From assembly GCF_019396345.1 (NCBI RefSeq), contig NZ_JAHKRM010000003.1, positions 434,001 to 498,000 on the forward strand: DNA of 64,000 nt. The letters are read 5' to 3'. This document shows positions 39,556 to 49,005 of the stretch, in pieces. Under the pieces are notes generated by a model. It had not been told where the DNA came from and made no database searches. It saw only the letters and a program-made list of their open reading frames with translations. This stretch comes from Nonomuraea guangzhouensis. GTDB taxonomy: Bacteria > Actinomycetota > Actinomycetes > Streptosporangiales > Streptosporangiaceae. Position 1 is the first letter of the stretch. Every line of letters starts with the position of its first letter. The translations under genes and the position numbers were made by a program.

Positions 39556-40718
39556 GACCGGCCTCGCTTCCTTTGGGGTCTGGACCCGAGGTCGGGTGTC
39601 TTGTAGGTGACCAGAGGGACCGTGGTCGCCACGGGCGTGGCCAGGTCATGGTCGACGAGGTCGGCGATCACCTGCTCGATGCGCTTGTACGCCGTGGGTG
39701 CCTCCTCGAAGAGCAGTTGGCGGTCACCGCACACCACCAGCGAGCCCACCGGTGTGCGTCGCAGCTCCTCGACCGTGTGCTTGGCCCGGCCCCGGCGCAG
39801 GGCGTCGGCACGCGACATCTTGCGGCCCGCGCCGTGCGCCACGGAATGGTTGGCGTCCGGTCCGGCGTGGGCGGCCACGAGGTAGGAAGGGGTGCCGCGC
39901 GTACCGGCGATGAGCACGTCGCGGCCGTCACCCGGCGCCGCTCCCTTGCGATGCAGGTAGCTCCCGTCGCGGATCTCGACCAGGTTGTGGCACTGGTCGA
40001 CGATCGGTTCGGTGGGCTCGGTGCCCAGGGCATGGGCGACCCGGGCGGCCAGCAGCCGCCGGTTGAGCGATCCCCAGCGTACGGCGTCGTCATGCATCGC
40101 CAGGTAGGCGCCGGGATCAGGGGCGGGGCCCGCGCCGTTGACCTCGGTGTGCGCCCGCAGGATCCGCTCGCCCAGCCCACGGGAACCGCTGTGGACGACG
40201 AGAACCAGATCCCCGGCCGCGAGTCCGAGACGGCTCGCGTGCTCCGGCTCGAAGACGGTCCCGATCCGCGCCAGCTCGACGAAGTGATTGCCCCGGCCGA
40301 CCGTCCCGAGACCCTCGACGTGACCTGCGGGAATATCACCCTTGACCACGGCCCAGGCGGGATCGTCGGCATCCCGCTCAGGGTCCAGCGCGCGATCGAG
40401 ATCGGGGAACCGGGCGGCGAGCTTCTCGGGCACGGCGCGCTTGAGCTTGACGGGGAACACGGCGATGCCGCATCCGATGTCGGAGCCCACCAGGAACGGG
40501 TACAGGACGGCGGACGCCATGGCGGCGCCGATGGGGGCGCCCTTGCCGGGGTGCAGGTCCGGCATGGCGGCGACGTGCATCATGCCGTCGAGGGCGGCCA
40601 CCTGGTGGCATTGCGCGACGGCATCGGACTCGATCCAGCTTGTGGGGGAGGCGAACACGGTGACGGTGGCCGAGGTGGACGGCGACAAAGACGCTCTCTT
40701 CGCTAAATAGGGTGGCAT
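39552..40718 (-). CDS. rtcB: RtcB-family RNA 3'-phosphate ligase (RtcB2-like)
   Basis: 388 aa from ATG 40718. Mn2+/GTP site motifs are present: GSDIGCGIAVF (metal Cys), GRGNHFVEL, HSGSRGLG and HGAGRKMSR, in which His carries GMP. At 388 aa it is the short RtcB form that accompanies PrfH, not the ~480-aa housekeeping form. It joins 2',3'-cyclic phosphate or 3'-phosphate RNA ends to 5'-OH ends. No good ribosome binding site precedes the start, so a leaderless message or a later start are options. Confidence 0.88.
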   Translation of the reverse strand: MPPYLAKRASLSPSTSATVTVFASPTSWIESDAVAQCHQVAALDGMMHVAAMPDLHPGKGAPIGAAMASAVLYPFLVGSDIGCGIAVFPVKLKRAVPEKLAARFPDLDRALDPERDADDPAWAVVKGDIPAGHVEGLGTVGRGNHFVELARIGTVFEPEHASRLGLAAGDLVLVVHSGSRGLGERILRAHTEVNGAGPAPDPGAYLAMHDDAVRWGSLNRRLLAARVAHALGTEPTEPIVDQCHNLVEIRDGSYLHRKGAAPGDGRDVLIAGTRGTPSYLVAAHAGPDANHSVAHGAGRKMSRADALRRGRAKHTVEELRRTPVGSLVVCGDRQLLFEEAPTAYKRIEQVIADLVDHDLATPVATTVPLVTYKTPDLGSRPQRKRGRS

Positions 40719-40900
40719 TACGGCGCTGTGGATCTCGGAGTAGCGGGGTGCTGTCCGTTAGAGCGTCATAGAAGCCACATTCTCTGAGCCCGCCGTTCGC
40801 GGCAAGCGATTTTCGGCGGTACGGGCTTGCCTGCCTGCGCTGTGGGGACGTTCGCCTGTTCCGGAGCGTTGCACGGGAAGGCCACGGAGATGGAGCACAG

Positions 40901-41578
40901 GTGTCTCTCTACGGAAGCCGTCACGTCACCGCAGTCAGTTTGACCGCCCTCTGCTTGGGGTTGCCAGTCGGTGCGGCGGTTCAGATCGCCGAGGAGGACG
41001 TCGCACTTCCGGTCGTCGTCGGCGTCGTCCTTGTCTGGTGCCTCTTGGCCTGGGTGGGACGGTGGATTCTCAACAGGAAGGCCGCGTCGGCCGAGCCTGT
41101 CGAGTGGCTGGTGCGTGCGCATGTCGCGACCCGAAAAGGGCTGGTCCGGTGCCCCATGCTCAGGCTTACTCCGCTGGATGGCGGCAAAGGTTATTGGCAG
41201 CGGGTCATGTGGCATCCGTGGCTGGACGACATACCCGACGACGAGATCCTCTGGGTGCGGATCGGCGAGGGTCTCGCGCGGCGCGCGATCGTGGAATTTC
41301 CGGAAGGCACGCGCATCATCCCCGCGGGACGCCTGCGTCGGTGGTCCTATCTCGGCTGGCCTGTCACAGACGGCGCACCGGAGCGGGTCGATGGCTTCCC
41401 GTTCCCTCCGTGGTTCTGCATCGGCCTTCCGGTTTTCGGCGGATTGCTCGGCGGATTCCAGATGTCGCCGGGGGAGTGGAGCGGGGCCGCGACGATGGTG
41501 CCGGTCATGCTGGGGATCATTCTGCATTTTTGGGGATGGGTCGGAGGGCTGCCCCAGTCGCCGGGCAATCGCCTATGA
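40901..41578 (+). CDS. Four-TM membrane protein, unknown
   Basis: 225 aa from GTG 40901. Two TM segments at the N-terminus (residues ~9-27 and ~33-55) and two near the C-terminus flank a soluble central domain of ~100 residues with beta-rich character (GEGLARRAIVEFPEGTRII). It resembles other actinomycete membrane proteins of unknown function. It is divergent from rtcB. Confidence 0.65.
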   Translation: MSLYGSRHVTAVSLTALCLGLPVGAAVQIAEEDVALPVVVGVVLVWCLLAWVGRWILNRKAASAEPVEWLVRAHVATRKGLVRCPMLRLTPLDGGKGYWQRVMWHPWLDDIPDDEILWVRIGEGLARRAIVEFPEGTRIIPAGRLRRWSYLGWPVTDGAPERVDGFPFPPWFCIGLPVFGGLLGGFQMSPGEWSGAATMVPVMLGIILHFWGWVGGLPQSPGNRL

Positions 41579-41759
41579 AGCGGAACATCATCGCCGCACG
41601 AAAGCCGGACATATCATATCATTTCCGCTCGAATCGGAATTGCTTTTGGACTTGACGCGCAACGCATATCACGGTGGCCGGAACATTTCTTTCTGGTGTT
41701 CCTGTCGGAACGGAAGTTAGCATGCGGTAACTCTGGCCATTCATTCGTTAAGGACTGGT

Positions 41760-42236
41760 ATGGCGTTGGAATCGGAGAACGAGAGGCGCATCGACGACCT
41801 GGCTCGCGCCATTGTCGCCGAGGTCGCCCCCAAAGAGGCGGAATACTTTCCGGCGATCGCCCAGGCCACCCGGAGAAACCCTCGGCGAGCCTTCCGCGGC
41901 GGTGGTGACGACCTTCTCGGGTTCTCGCTCGCGGACGCGGTGACACTCCTGACGCCCATCGTCCTGACCGTCCTGACCGGCGCGGCGACCAACACGCTCA
42001 CCCAGGCCGTCGAACGTACCTCGAAACAGGTCTCCAAGAGCTTGTGGGACAAGCTCTTCCCTTCGCGCCCGGCGCCCATTGCCGGCTCCGAGACCGTCGT
42101 TCCCGTTCTCGATCCCGCTCAGGTGAAGGAGACCGCGCAGGCGGTCGAGGAGATCGCACTCGCGCTGGGCGTGGACAAGGCCACCGCCCTCCGCCTGCGT
42201 CAGGCGACCTTCGGCCACTTGTCGGGCGAGAGGTGA
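41760..42236 (+). CDS. Small hypothetical protein coupled to an M48 protease
   Basis: 158 aa from ATG 41760, with AAGGA upstream. A charged N-terminus, a moderately hydrophobic segment (residues ~54-75, LLGFSLADAVTLLTPIVLTVL) and a helical C-terminus (KETAQAVEEIALALGVDKAT). Family not recognised. Its TGA overlaps the GTG start of the protease gene (GTGA), so the two are translationally coupled and likely work together. Confidence 0.65.
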   Translation: MALESENERRIDDLARAIVAEVAPKEAEYFPAIAQATRRNPRRAFRGGGDDLLGFSLADAVTLLTPIVLTVLTGAATNTLTQAVERTSKQVSKSLWDKLFPSRPAPIAGSETVVPVLDPAQVKETAQAVEEIALALGVDKATALRLRQATFGHLSGER

Positions 42237-44887
42237 CCGCGGCGGGCGAGATGGTGTCAGGCCGCAGACCGAACCCGTTCACGCTGCCGTCGTCGACGAC
42301 GTCCCGGTTCCTCATCCTGATCACCGCGACGATCGCCTGCTCTCTCTACCTTGCCCTGTACCTGTTCGAGCTCCGGCTGCGCGTCGCCTATATGCCCGAA
42401 CACGTACGGCACGCGGAGTGCCTGTCATCGCTGCGTTCCGGCGTGCGCTCGGTCGAGCCGACCCTGCTCGTGGACAGGTATGGCGAGTGCACCGCGGGAG
42501 TGACTGCGGGCGAGGCACTCCTGCCGATCGGGTCGCTCGTCGTGCCCGCGCTGTTCGCCCTGCTGCTCTACGCGTTGCACCCGCTGTGGGCGTACCGCCG
42601 CGGACTCATGGCCCTCGCGGAGGTGAGCGGCGGCGAAGCCCACGCGGACCTGGTACGCAGGTTCACCTCCATCGCCGAGGCGGAGGCTCCCGGCAAGAAC
42701 GTCCGGTTGCTGGTGGACCCGGGAAGGGGAGAAGTCACCGGACGCGCGCTCGGCCTGCCACGACGCCACATCGTGGTGCTGAGCATGGGACTGGTCCTCG
42801 CGCACGCGACGACGCCCGCCATTACCGAGTCGGTCCTGCGGCACGAACTGGCGCACATCCGCAACCGCGACGTCGGCATCGCGCACTTCACGGTGGCGAT
42901 CTGGTGGTCGTTCCTGCTGACGGCCTGTGTGCCCGCGCTGGTCGCCACGGCGATCTGGATTCCCAGCGGCCTGCTTGTGCAGAGCGCCAGGGTGGTGGTG
43001 ATGACCCTGGTGCTGTGGCTGGCCAGGACCGCGGTGCTGCGCGCCCGCGAGCACCACGCGGACGTCAAGGCGGGCGACACCGCCGAACGGCAGGAGACGA
43101 TGGCCGAGGCGATCGAGACCGCCTCGTCGAACCGGCGCTACCCGGGGCCGCTGCGCTTCTTCAGCAGCCATCCCGCCCGGCGGTATCGCCTCGCCGTACT
43201 GAACGAGCCGGGCAGGCTCCTGCGCCTGGACCAGTGGGAGATGTTCAGCGCGGGGTCGCTGGCGGGCCTGGGTTTCGCACCCGTCTATCACTCCTATTCC
43301 CAGCTCGACACCGAGGGGGTGATCGAGGCCCGCTACTTCGCGCCCGGGCTCATGTTCGGGCTGCTCATCTCAGGCGTCCTTGTCGTGGCCGTCTGGCGGG
43401 CGAGCATCGGGCGGCTCGCGGGACATGGTTCGCGGATGAGTCTGTGGTGGGCCTCGGCCAGCTTCACAGTGGGCGTCATCGCCGGCCAGTTCGCGGCCAT
43501 GATCCGCGCGGAGTTGTGGATCTGGACCCTCGCCTTCGTGAACCCGCTGGTCGGACTCACCTACTGTCTCGTGCTTCTGCTGATCATCAGGGCATTCCTC
43601 TCCTGGGCCAAGGCCTGCTCCTCGGCCTGGCTGGCCGTCTCCGCCCACCCTCGGACGATCACCCTGGCGGCCGTGGCGGTGTCGGCGGTGGTGATCGGCC
43701 CGTGGCTGGGTTTCTGGTTCTATGGCATCGCCACTGTCGTCCGGGCCGGTGTCACGTGGGACCTGCTGGTGGTGACACTGGTGACGATGGTCAAGTACAC
43801 CCCACTGGTGCTCACCATCGCGCTGGCCTGCGCCTACCTTGTGGTAGCCGGTACGCGAGCGCGGCGCGGCCTGCGGCTTCATCTGGACGACGACGCCGCC
43901 GCGCCGGTCCTGCTCCAGCGCCCGCCCACCCAGCTTGTCCGGGCCTCCCTGCCGTTCGCCGTGGCCTGCTGCCTCATGGCGGTGGGCGGTTTCGCGCTGC
44001 AACCCATGCTCACCGCGGGCAGCAGGCAGGTCGGTACGGGGCAGTTCCTCGAGGCCGTCTACGTGACCATGGGCGTGGCCGTGGGCCTGCTGGCGCTGGC
44101 CGCGCTGGCGGCCGGGATCCTGGTCGGCGGCCGCGGCTCGGGAACGTGGGCCGTGGCTCATGCGGGGGCCATGCTCCTGGCGGCGGCCGTTCCGATGGCC
44201 CTGGTGATCCTCGGCCATGTCGCCGTGGCCGAATGCGGGTGGGAGCGGGCGGGCGCCTGCTTCGCGCAGGGCGCGCCGCTCCAGGTGGCGATCGGCAACT
44301 ACGCCACGCTCACGTACGCGTACGCGATCTACCCCTGTCTTCTGCTCGCCGGGTGCGGCAGCCTCATCAGGACCCGGAAGCGACCGTTGTCCCGTAGGCG
44401 ACCGCCCGTCGCCAGCGTCAACCGCCCGGTCGTGGCGAGCGCGACGATCGTGATCACGCTCGCCTTGGCGGCCGGCGTCTACGGCGCCCTGCTGAACTGG
44501 CGCCTGGCCGTCGGGGCCATCCCCGCAGCGCGCATGACCTGGCAGCGGCCGGTCATGGAGGCGGCCAACCAGCCGATCAAGCCGGGCTCGATTCCGCAGC
44601 TCGATGCCTGCGACCACGCATTGGGCGTGTTCGCCAGCCCGGGAGTGCGCGACGCGTTCAACACCGACCAGCGCTACTACGTGCTGGCGGCCGGGCTCAT
44701 CAACCATGTCGCCTCCTCTGACGACCCCGCCCTGCGGGCGATGGCCCAGGCCGGAAACGTCTGGCTGAGCAGGGGTCGCGCGGACATGGTCACCAAAGTG
44801 GTCAGCAGAGTGCTGCACTACTGCATACTCGTCGGGGGCGAACACCAGGTCGATCTGCGGGCGAGCGTCGTTCCGCAGACAAGCTAG
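42233..44887 (+). CDS. Large multi-TM M48-family metalloprotease
   Basis: 884 aa from GTG 42233. Two N-terminal TM segments surround an extracellular loop. The M48 catalytic zinc site HELAH is at residues 204-208 (VLRHELAHIRNRD) and the second part of the site is REHHAD. The remaining ~500 residues carry many further TM helices, much longer than HtpX (~290 aa), and end in a ~100-residue soluble tail. It may be a membrane quality-control or regulated intramembrane-type protease. The stop codon shares two bases with the stop of the convergent metallopeptidase gene. Confidence 0.8.
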   Translation: MTAAGEMVSGRRPNPFTLPSSTTSRFLILITATIACSLYLALYLFELRLRVAYMPEHVRHAECLSSLRSGVRSVEPTLLVDRYGECTAGVTAGEALLPIGSLVVPALFALLLYALHPLWAYRRGLMALAEVSGGEAHADLVRRFTSIAEAEAPGKNVRLLVDPGRGEVTGRALGLPRRHIVVLSMGLVLAHATTPAITESVLRHELAHIRNRDVGIAHFTVAIWWSFLLTACVPALVATAIWIPSGLLVQSARVVVMTLVLWLARTAVLRAREHHADVKAGDTAERQETMAEAIETASSNRRYPGPLRFFSSHPARRYRLAVLNEPGRLLRLDQWEMFSAGSLAGLGFAPVYHSYSQLDTEGVIEARYFAPGLMFGLLISGVLVVAVWRASIGRLAGHGSRMSLWWASASFTVGVIAGQFAAMIRAELWIWTLAFVNPLVGLTYCLVLLLIIRAFLSWAKACSSAWLAVSAHPRTITLAAVAVSAVVIGPWLGFWFYGIATVVRAGVTWDLLVVTLVTMVKYTPLVLTIALACAYLVVAGTRARRGLRLHLDDDAAAPVLLQRPPTQLVRASLPFAVACCLMAVGGFALQPMLTAGSRQVGTGQFLEAVYVTMGVAVGLLALAALAAGILVGGRGSGTWAVAHAGAMLLAAAVPMALVILGHVAVAECGWERAGACFAQGAPLQVAIGNYATLTYAYAIYPCLLLAGCGSLIRTRKRPLSRRRPPVASVNRPVVASATIVITLALAAGVYGALLNWRLAVGAIPAARMTWQRPVMEAANQPIKPGSIPQLDACDHALGVFASPGVRDAFNTDQRYYVLAAGLINHVASSDDPALRAMAQAGNVWLSRGRADMVTKVVSRVLHYCILVGGEHQVDLRASVVPQTS

Positions 44888-45531
44888 GCCAGGCACGCTC
44901 TGACGCCGTACCGGACGCCGGTGTTGAACGCGTTGATCCGTTCGGTGGCGCTGCCGTGATCGCGCGGGTTCGTCCACGGCGTGTCACCCGACAGCCCCCG
45001 CAGCGTCGCCGCGATCTCTTGGTTGTCGCCCCGCTCCCACGTGAGCGTGCCGTCCCTCGACGCCCCCGCGAGTGCCGCCCCTCCCATGCAGTCCGCCTGC
45101 AGTTCGACCTGCGGCACCAGATATCTGGGCGGCATACGATTCTGTACGGCGTGGCTCCATTCATGCGAGATGACCTGGTACACCAGCCCGTCGCCGTAGG
45201 TGTAGCTCATCCTCATCAGGTTGATGTCCCAGGCGATGAAATGCTGGGTCATGCAGTAGGAGGCGTTGTAGGGCAGCATCTTGTGTCCCGAGCACGCAGG
45301 CCGGGCCGGGTCGCGCCCGTCGTAGGAACCCAGGACGCGGGGCGGCGAATATCCCCCAGGGAAGTAATCCGACCAGTGAGCTGACCAGAATCGATGGACC
45401 GCGTAGACGGCCGTCCGGATGTCCTGCTGGAGGCTGTCGGCTTTCACCGCCGCCTCGGCTCCGCTCACTCCTCCGCCCACCCAGGTGAGGGCGAGAATGG
45501 TCACCACGGCCAGTCGTAAACGCGCTGACAT
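44884..45531 (-). CDS. Secreted neutral zinc metallopeptidase (YpfJ-like)
   Basis: 215 aa with a signal peptide (residues 1-~27, ending SGAEAA). Zinc motif HEWSHAVQ at residues 123-130 and the downstream VELQADCMGGAAL provide the third ligand, as in PF04228 neutral zinc metallopeptidases. Four cysteines suggest disulfides outside the cell. It is tail-to-tail with the M48 gene. Confidence 0.85.
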   Translation of the reverse strand: MSARLRLAVVTILALTWVGGGVSGAEAAVKADSLQQDIRTAVYAVHRFWSAHWSDYFPGGYSPPRVLGSYDGRDPARPACSGHKMLPYNASYCMTQHFIAWDINLMRMSYTYGDGLVYQVISHEWSHAVQNRMPPRYLVPQVELQADCMGGAALAGASRDGTLTWERGDNQEIAATLRGLSGDTPWTNPRDHGSATERINAFNTGVRYGVRACLA

Positions 45532-45679
45532 GGAGCCCCCATTTGTCGGTTGTTCGCTTCCGGCAGGCTCCGAACGATAAACGCGCGCATTCGCCGCGAA
45601 TAGTCACCGCTACCGGAATATCACTGTCGCCATCGCAGGCGGGCCGGCGTCAAAGGAAATGCGGCGTGGATCCGGTGGC

Positions 45680-46243
45680 TCAGGCCTGTCGGGGGGAGCG
45701 GATCAGCAGGGTGGCCAGTGCTTCGTCTGGGCCGACAGTGCTGTAGATGTGTGGGACGTCGGCCTGCCAGGAGATGTGCTCGCCTGGCGTAGCCAGCAGG
45801 GGGGCGTCGGCTGGGCCGGCGCGCAGCACGCCCGCGTAGACCGTGACGTGTTCGGTCACGCCGGGGGCGTGGGGTGGCGAGTGTTGCACGATGCCAGGGC
45901 GGACGCGCATGCGCAGCAACTCGAACGTTGCGGTCGGCTCCTCGAACACCTCCAGCAGCGTGGCCGTCACGGCGGCGCCGGGCACGTGGACGGCCTCTGC
46001 GGGCGGCGCGCCGGGCTCCAGAACCAGGGCCGTCAACGGTACGCCCAAGGCCCCCGCCACCGCGTACAGCGTCTCCAGCGTCGGGTTGCGGGTGCCCAGT
46101 TCCAGGCCGGACAGGGTGGCCTTGCCGATGCCGGCGTTGCGGGCCAGCGCCGACAGGGAGATGCCACGGGCCTCCCGCAATCGCCGCAGCCGGCTCCCGA
46201 TATCCGCGTCACGGCCGTCCACCCGGCAATCCTTGCATTCCAC
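45680..46243 (-). CDS. XRE-cupin regulator, probable repressor of benE
   Basis: 187 aa. N-terminal HTH (RGISLSALARNAGIGKATLS) and a C-terminal cupin ligand domain (residues ~105-180, HAPGVTEHVTVYAGVL). Regulators of this form commonly repress a neighbouring transporter or catabolic gene and are released by the substrate. It is divergent from benE over 72 bp that contain a perfect palindrome. Confidence 0.88.
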   Translation of the reverse strand: MECKDCRVDGRDADIGSRLRRLREARGISLSALARNAGIGKATLSGLELGTRNPTLETLYAVAGALGVPLTALVLEPGAPPAEAVHVPGAAVTATLLEVFEEPTATFELLRMRVRPGIVQHSPPHAPGVTEHVTVYAGVLRAGPADAPLLATPGEHISWQADVPHIYSTVGPDEALATLLIRSPRQA

Positions 46244-46282
46244 CGCCGGGCTTGTCCCGCTGTGGCCACGTGACTATGGTTC

Positions 46283-46298
46283 GTTCCGTAAACGGAAC
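46283..46298. promoter_or_regulatory. Perfect palindromic operator between XRE-cupin gene and benE
   Basis: GTTCCGT-AA-ACGGAAC: 7-bp arms with a 2-base spacer, in the middle of the divergent intergenic region and 18 bp upstream of the benE start. Size and symmetry suit an XRE dimer, and the position would block both promoters. Confidence 0.65.
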
Positions 46299-46315
46299 AA
46301 TTACGAGTCTAAGGG

Positions 46316-47554
46316 ATGGACGTGCGGATACAGGCAGTCATGGCGGGGCTGGTCAGCGCGGTGGTCGGCTACGCCAGTTCGTTCACCGTCGTGCTCGCGG
46401 GGCTGCGTGCCGTCGGGGCGACGCCGGGGCAGGCCGCGTCCGGGCTGCTCGCCCTCTGCTGCGCCATCGGAGCGGTGGCGGTCTTCCTCGGGCTGCGGTA
46501 CCGCATGCCGATCAGCATCGCCTGGTCAACCCCCGGCGCGGCGCTGCTGGTGGCGACCGGTCCCGTGCCCGGCGGCTTCCCGGCCGCGGTCGGCGCGTTC
46601 ATTGTCTGCGCCGGGCTCATCGTCCTCGCCGGCCTGTCGCCCTGGCCGGCCCGGGCGATCGCCGCCATCCCGCGTCCGATCGCCGGTGCCATGCTGGCGG
46701 GCGTCATCCTCAGCCTGTGCACCGCACCGGTCCGCGCCGTCGTCGACGTTCCGCTGTTGGCCGTGCCCGTCGTCCTGACCTGGGCGGTGTTGCAGCGGTA
46801 CGTACGGCAGTGGGCCGTTCCGGGCGCGCTCGTCGTGGCGATCATCGCCATCGCGGTGCACGGACCTGGCAACGGCCTGTCCGGCGCGGCGCTGTGGCCC
46901 GCGGTCGAGCTGACCACCCCGACGCTGAACCCGTCCGTAGTGGTGAGCATCGCCATCCCGCTGTTTCTCGTCACTATGGCCGCGCAGAACGTCCCCGGCA
47001 TGGCGGTCATGGCGACATACGGGTACACACCGCCCCTGCGCCCGGTCCTCGTCGCAACCGGCCTGGCGAGCGCGGCGGCGGCGCCGTTCGGCGGTCACGC
47101 CATCAACCTGGCCGCGATCACCGCAGCGCTGACCGCCGGCCCGGACACCCACCCTGACCCCGCCCGCCGATGGATCGCGACGGTGGCCCTCGGCGCCGGG
47201 CAGCTGACGCTCGGCCTCGGCGCCGGCCTGGCCATGGCTCTGGTGCTGCTGTCCCCACCCGTGCTGGTCACGGCGGTGGCCGGCCTCGCGTTGCTGTCGG
47301 CGCTCGGCTCGTCGCTGGCCGCCGCGGTGACCGAGCCGGAGGGCCGGGAGGCCGCGGTGGTGACTTTCGTGGTGACGGCGTCGGGGATGACGATTCTGAG
47401 CATCGGTGCGGCGTTCTGGGGGCTGGTCGCGGGCAGCCTGACCGCACTCCTACTACACAGGCGCCCACCGTTGGAACGGCAATCGCCATCCATCGCGGAA
47501 GCCGGGTCGGAACGTACCGAGGGCCGGGTGGCTGGGGCTACTCGCAGGGGTTGA
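46316..47554 (+). CDS. benE: BenE-family benzoate/H+ symporter
   Basis: 412 aa from ATG 46316, about twelve TM segments. BenE signature stretches are present: [32 protein letters not shown] and AAQNVPGMAVMATYGYTPP. It probably imports benzoate or a similar aromatic acid. An aromatic catabolic operon lies 1.5 kb further on, which makes the gene a reasonable uptake system for it, though it is separated by a WD40 gene. Confidence 0.88.
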   Translation: MDVRIQAVMAGLVSAVVGYASSFTVVLAGLRAVGATPGQAASGLLALCCAIGAVAVFLGLRYRMPISIAWSTPGAALLVATGPVPGGFPAAVGAFIVCAGLIVLAGLSPWPARAIAAIPRPIAGAMLAGVILSLCTAPVRAVVDVPLLAVPVVLTWAVLQRYVRQWAVPGALVVAIIAIAVHGPGNGLSGAALWPAVELTTPTLNPSVVVSIAIPLFLVTMAAQNVPGMAVMATYGYTPPLRPVLVATGLASAAAAPFGGHAINLAAITAALTAGPDTHPDPARRWIATVALGAGQLTLGLGAGLAMALVLLSPPVLVTAVAGLALLSALGSSLAAAVTEPEGREAAVVTFVVTASGMTILSIGAAFWGLVAGSLTALLLHRRPPLERQSPSIAEAGSERTEGRVAGATRRG

Positions 47555-48929
47555 ACTCGGGATGATCGTCCAGGTAGTCGGGCCACGGCTCCCCGTCGCT
47601 GGTGCGCTCCCATGATTGTTTGTCGACCTCCCCGATGAGGCTCTGAGCGCACGCCTCACGCAGAGGATCCTTGCCGATTTCGGGGATGTTCCAGGAGTAG
47701 AGGGTGGTTGGAGTGCTGCTGATCAACCTGGTTCCATCAGCATTCAAAGCCACGAATTCCACCATGCGGGTTGGTCCTTTGAGGGTGGCCAGCTCGAATG
47801 GATGGCTACGGTCATCCAGATTCCACAGAATCGTCTTCCCGCCGAACCCCCCAGCTAGTGCCCTTCGTCCATCCGGGGTCAAAGCCACGTTGTACGCCTC
47901 GCTCATAAGTCCGGGTAGAGCGGCGAGGCGCAGGGGACTGGATCGATTGGTCAGATCCCACACGTTCACCGCGCCCAACCCGTCGGAACCGGTCAGACCA
48001 CCGGTCACCGCCGTGCGCCCGTCAGCGCTGAGTGCCACACCCCGCACGTCAGAACCCGTACCGCGAAGGGTTCCTTGTTGAACCGGATGAGCTTTGTCAG
48101 TCAGATCCCAAACCACCGCGATGGCCTTGGCGGCCACGATCAGGGTTGACCCGTTCGCGCTCACCGCAAGTCCGGATACCACTGAGTCCTCGCCGTCATC
48201 GCCTAGCTGGATCTTCAAGGTGGACAGCCTGACGGGATGTTTCTTCTTGGTGAGGTCCCAGACGCTGATGGTTCCGCCTTCACGCGCGACCACCGCCAGC
48301 TTGCCATCGGGAGTCAGCGCCACACGCTGGACCTCAGACGTAAGGAAGTCTGCCGATTCGGTCCATTCTGCAGTTTTCCGCGGATGGTCCTTGTCGATGA
48401 GGTCCCAAACGATCGTCCGGCCATCACCCGAGGCGCCATTGCCGGTCACAGCGGTGTTGCCATCCGGTGTCATGGCCAGCGCCCTTACGTCACCACCGAT
48501 CCCTTTGAGGGTGCTCAACTCCACGATTCCGGATTCAAATATCCGGCCTGCCAGGCTCCACAGCTCCACCTCGCCGCCAAACGTGCTGACCAGGGCTGTC
48601 TTTCCGTCACCGCTCAACGCCACGGCACTGATAGCGTTCCCGGACGCAACGGTGATTCCGCCTTTCGCGATCATCGTATCGATGAAGGCGGTTCTCGTCT
48701 CATCATCCGCATGGATCTTTACGGCGGCGGCGCCCAGCGTCAGAGCCATACTCCAATCGAGAGTCCGCAGGTTGGCACCATGCAGCGCAAGGCTGCGTGC
48801 CGCTGCAATTCGACTGGCCTCGACCGCCCGTTGGCGCTCGATGAATGCGAACACTGCGACGGCGATCAGAACCAGAACTAAGAGGAGTGCTCCACTTCGC
48901 TTTGGAGCGGATAACAGGAGCTTCAGCAC
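47538..48929 (-). CDS. Membrane-anchored WD40-repeat protein
   Basis: 463 aa from GTG 48929. One TM helix (residues ~13-30) is followed by a helical linker (RQRAVEASRIAAARSLALHG) and about seven WD40-like blades with SxDGKTALV and VWDLTDKxHP repeats. The TM-linker-WD40 part is like the C-terminal half of actinobacterial nSTAND1/kinase-WD40 proteins, but no NTPase or kinase precedes it. It may be a truncated descendant or a free-standing scaffold. Its 3' end overlaps that of benE by 17 bases. Confidence 0.7.
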   Translation of the reverse strand: MLKLLLSAPKRSGALLLVLVLIAVAVFAFIERQRAVEASRIAAARSLALHGANLRTLDWSMALTLGAAAVKIHADDETRTAFIDTMIAKGGITVASGNAISAVALSGDGKTALVSTFGGEVELWSLAGRIFESGIVELSTLKGIGGDVRALAMTPDGNTAVTGNGASGDGRTIVWDLIDKDHPRKTAEWTESADFLTSEVQRVALTPDGKLAVVAREGGTISVWDLTKKKHPVRLSTLKIQLGDDGEDSVVSGLAVSANGSTLIVAAKAIAVVWDLTDKAHPVQQGTLRGTGSDVRGVALSADGRTAVTGGLTGSDGLGAVNVWDLTNRSSPLRLAALPGLMSEAYNVALTPDGRRALAGGFGGKTILWNLDDRSHPFELATLKGPTRMVEFVALNADGTRLISSTPTTLYSWNIPEIGKDPLREACAQSLIGEVDKQSWERTSDGEPWPDYLDDHPEFNPCE

Positions 48930-49005
48930 GTGGACACTATGTCATGAAAGATCGGTTTGGCAGACTGCACGTCATCGCGCGGCGCGTACCTTCCCTTCCC
49001 GCGTT

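Noticed and set aside
40766..41527. Minus-strand frame opposite the four-TM gene
   Set aside because: Pro/Arg/Asp-rich translation without motif; the plus-strand frame has TM segments and a start with a ribosome binding site.
43370..44977. Long minus-strand frame opposite the M48 protease
   Set aside because: Arg/Gln/His-rich without domains; it is the shadow of a TM-rich gene.
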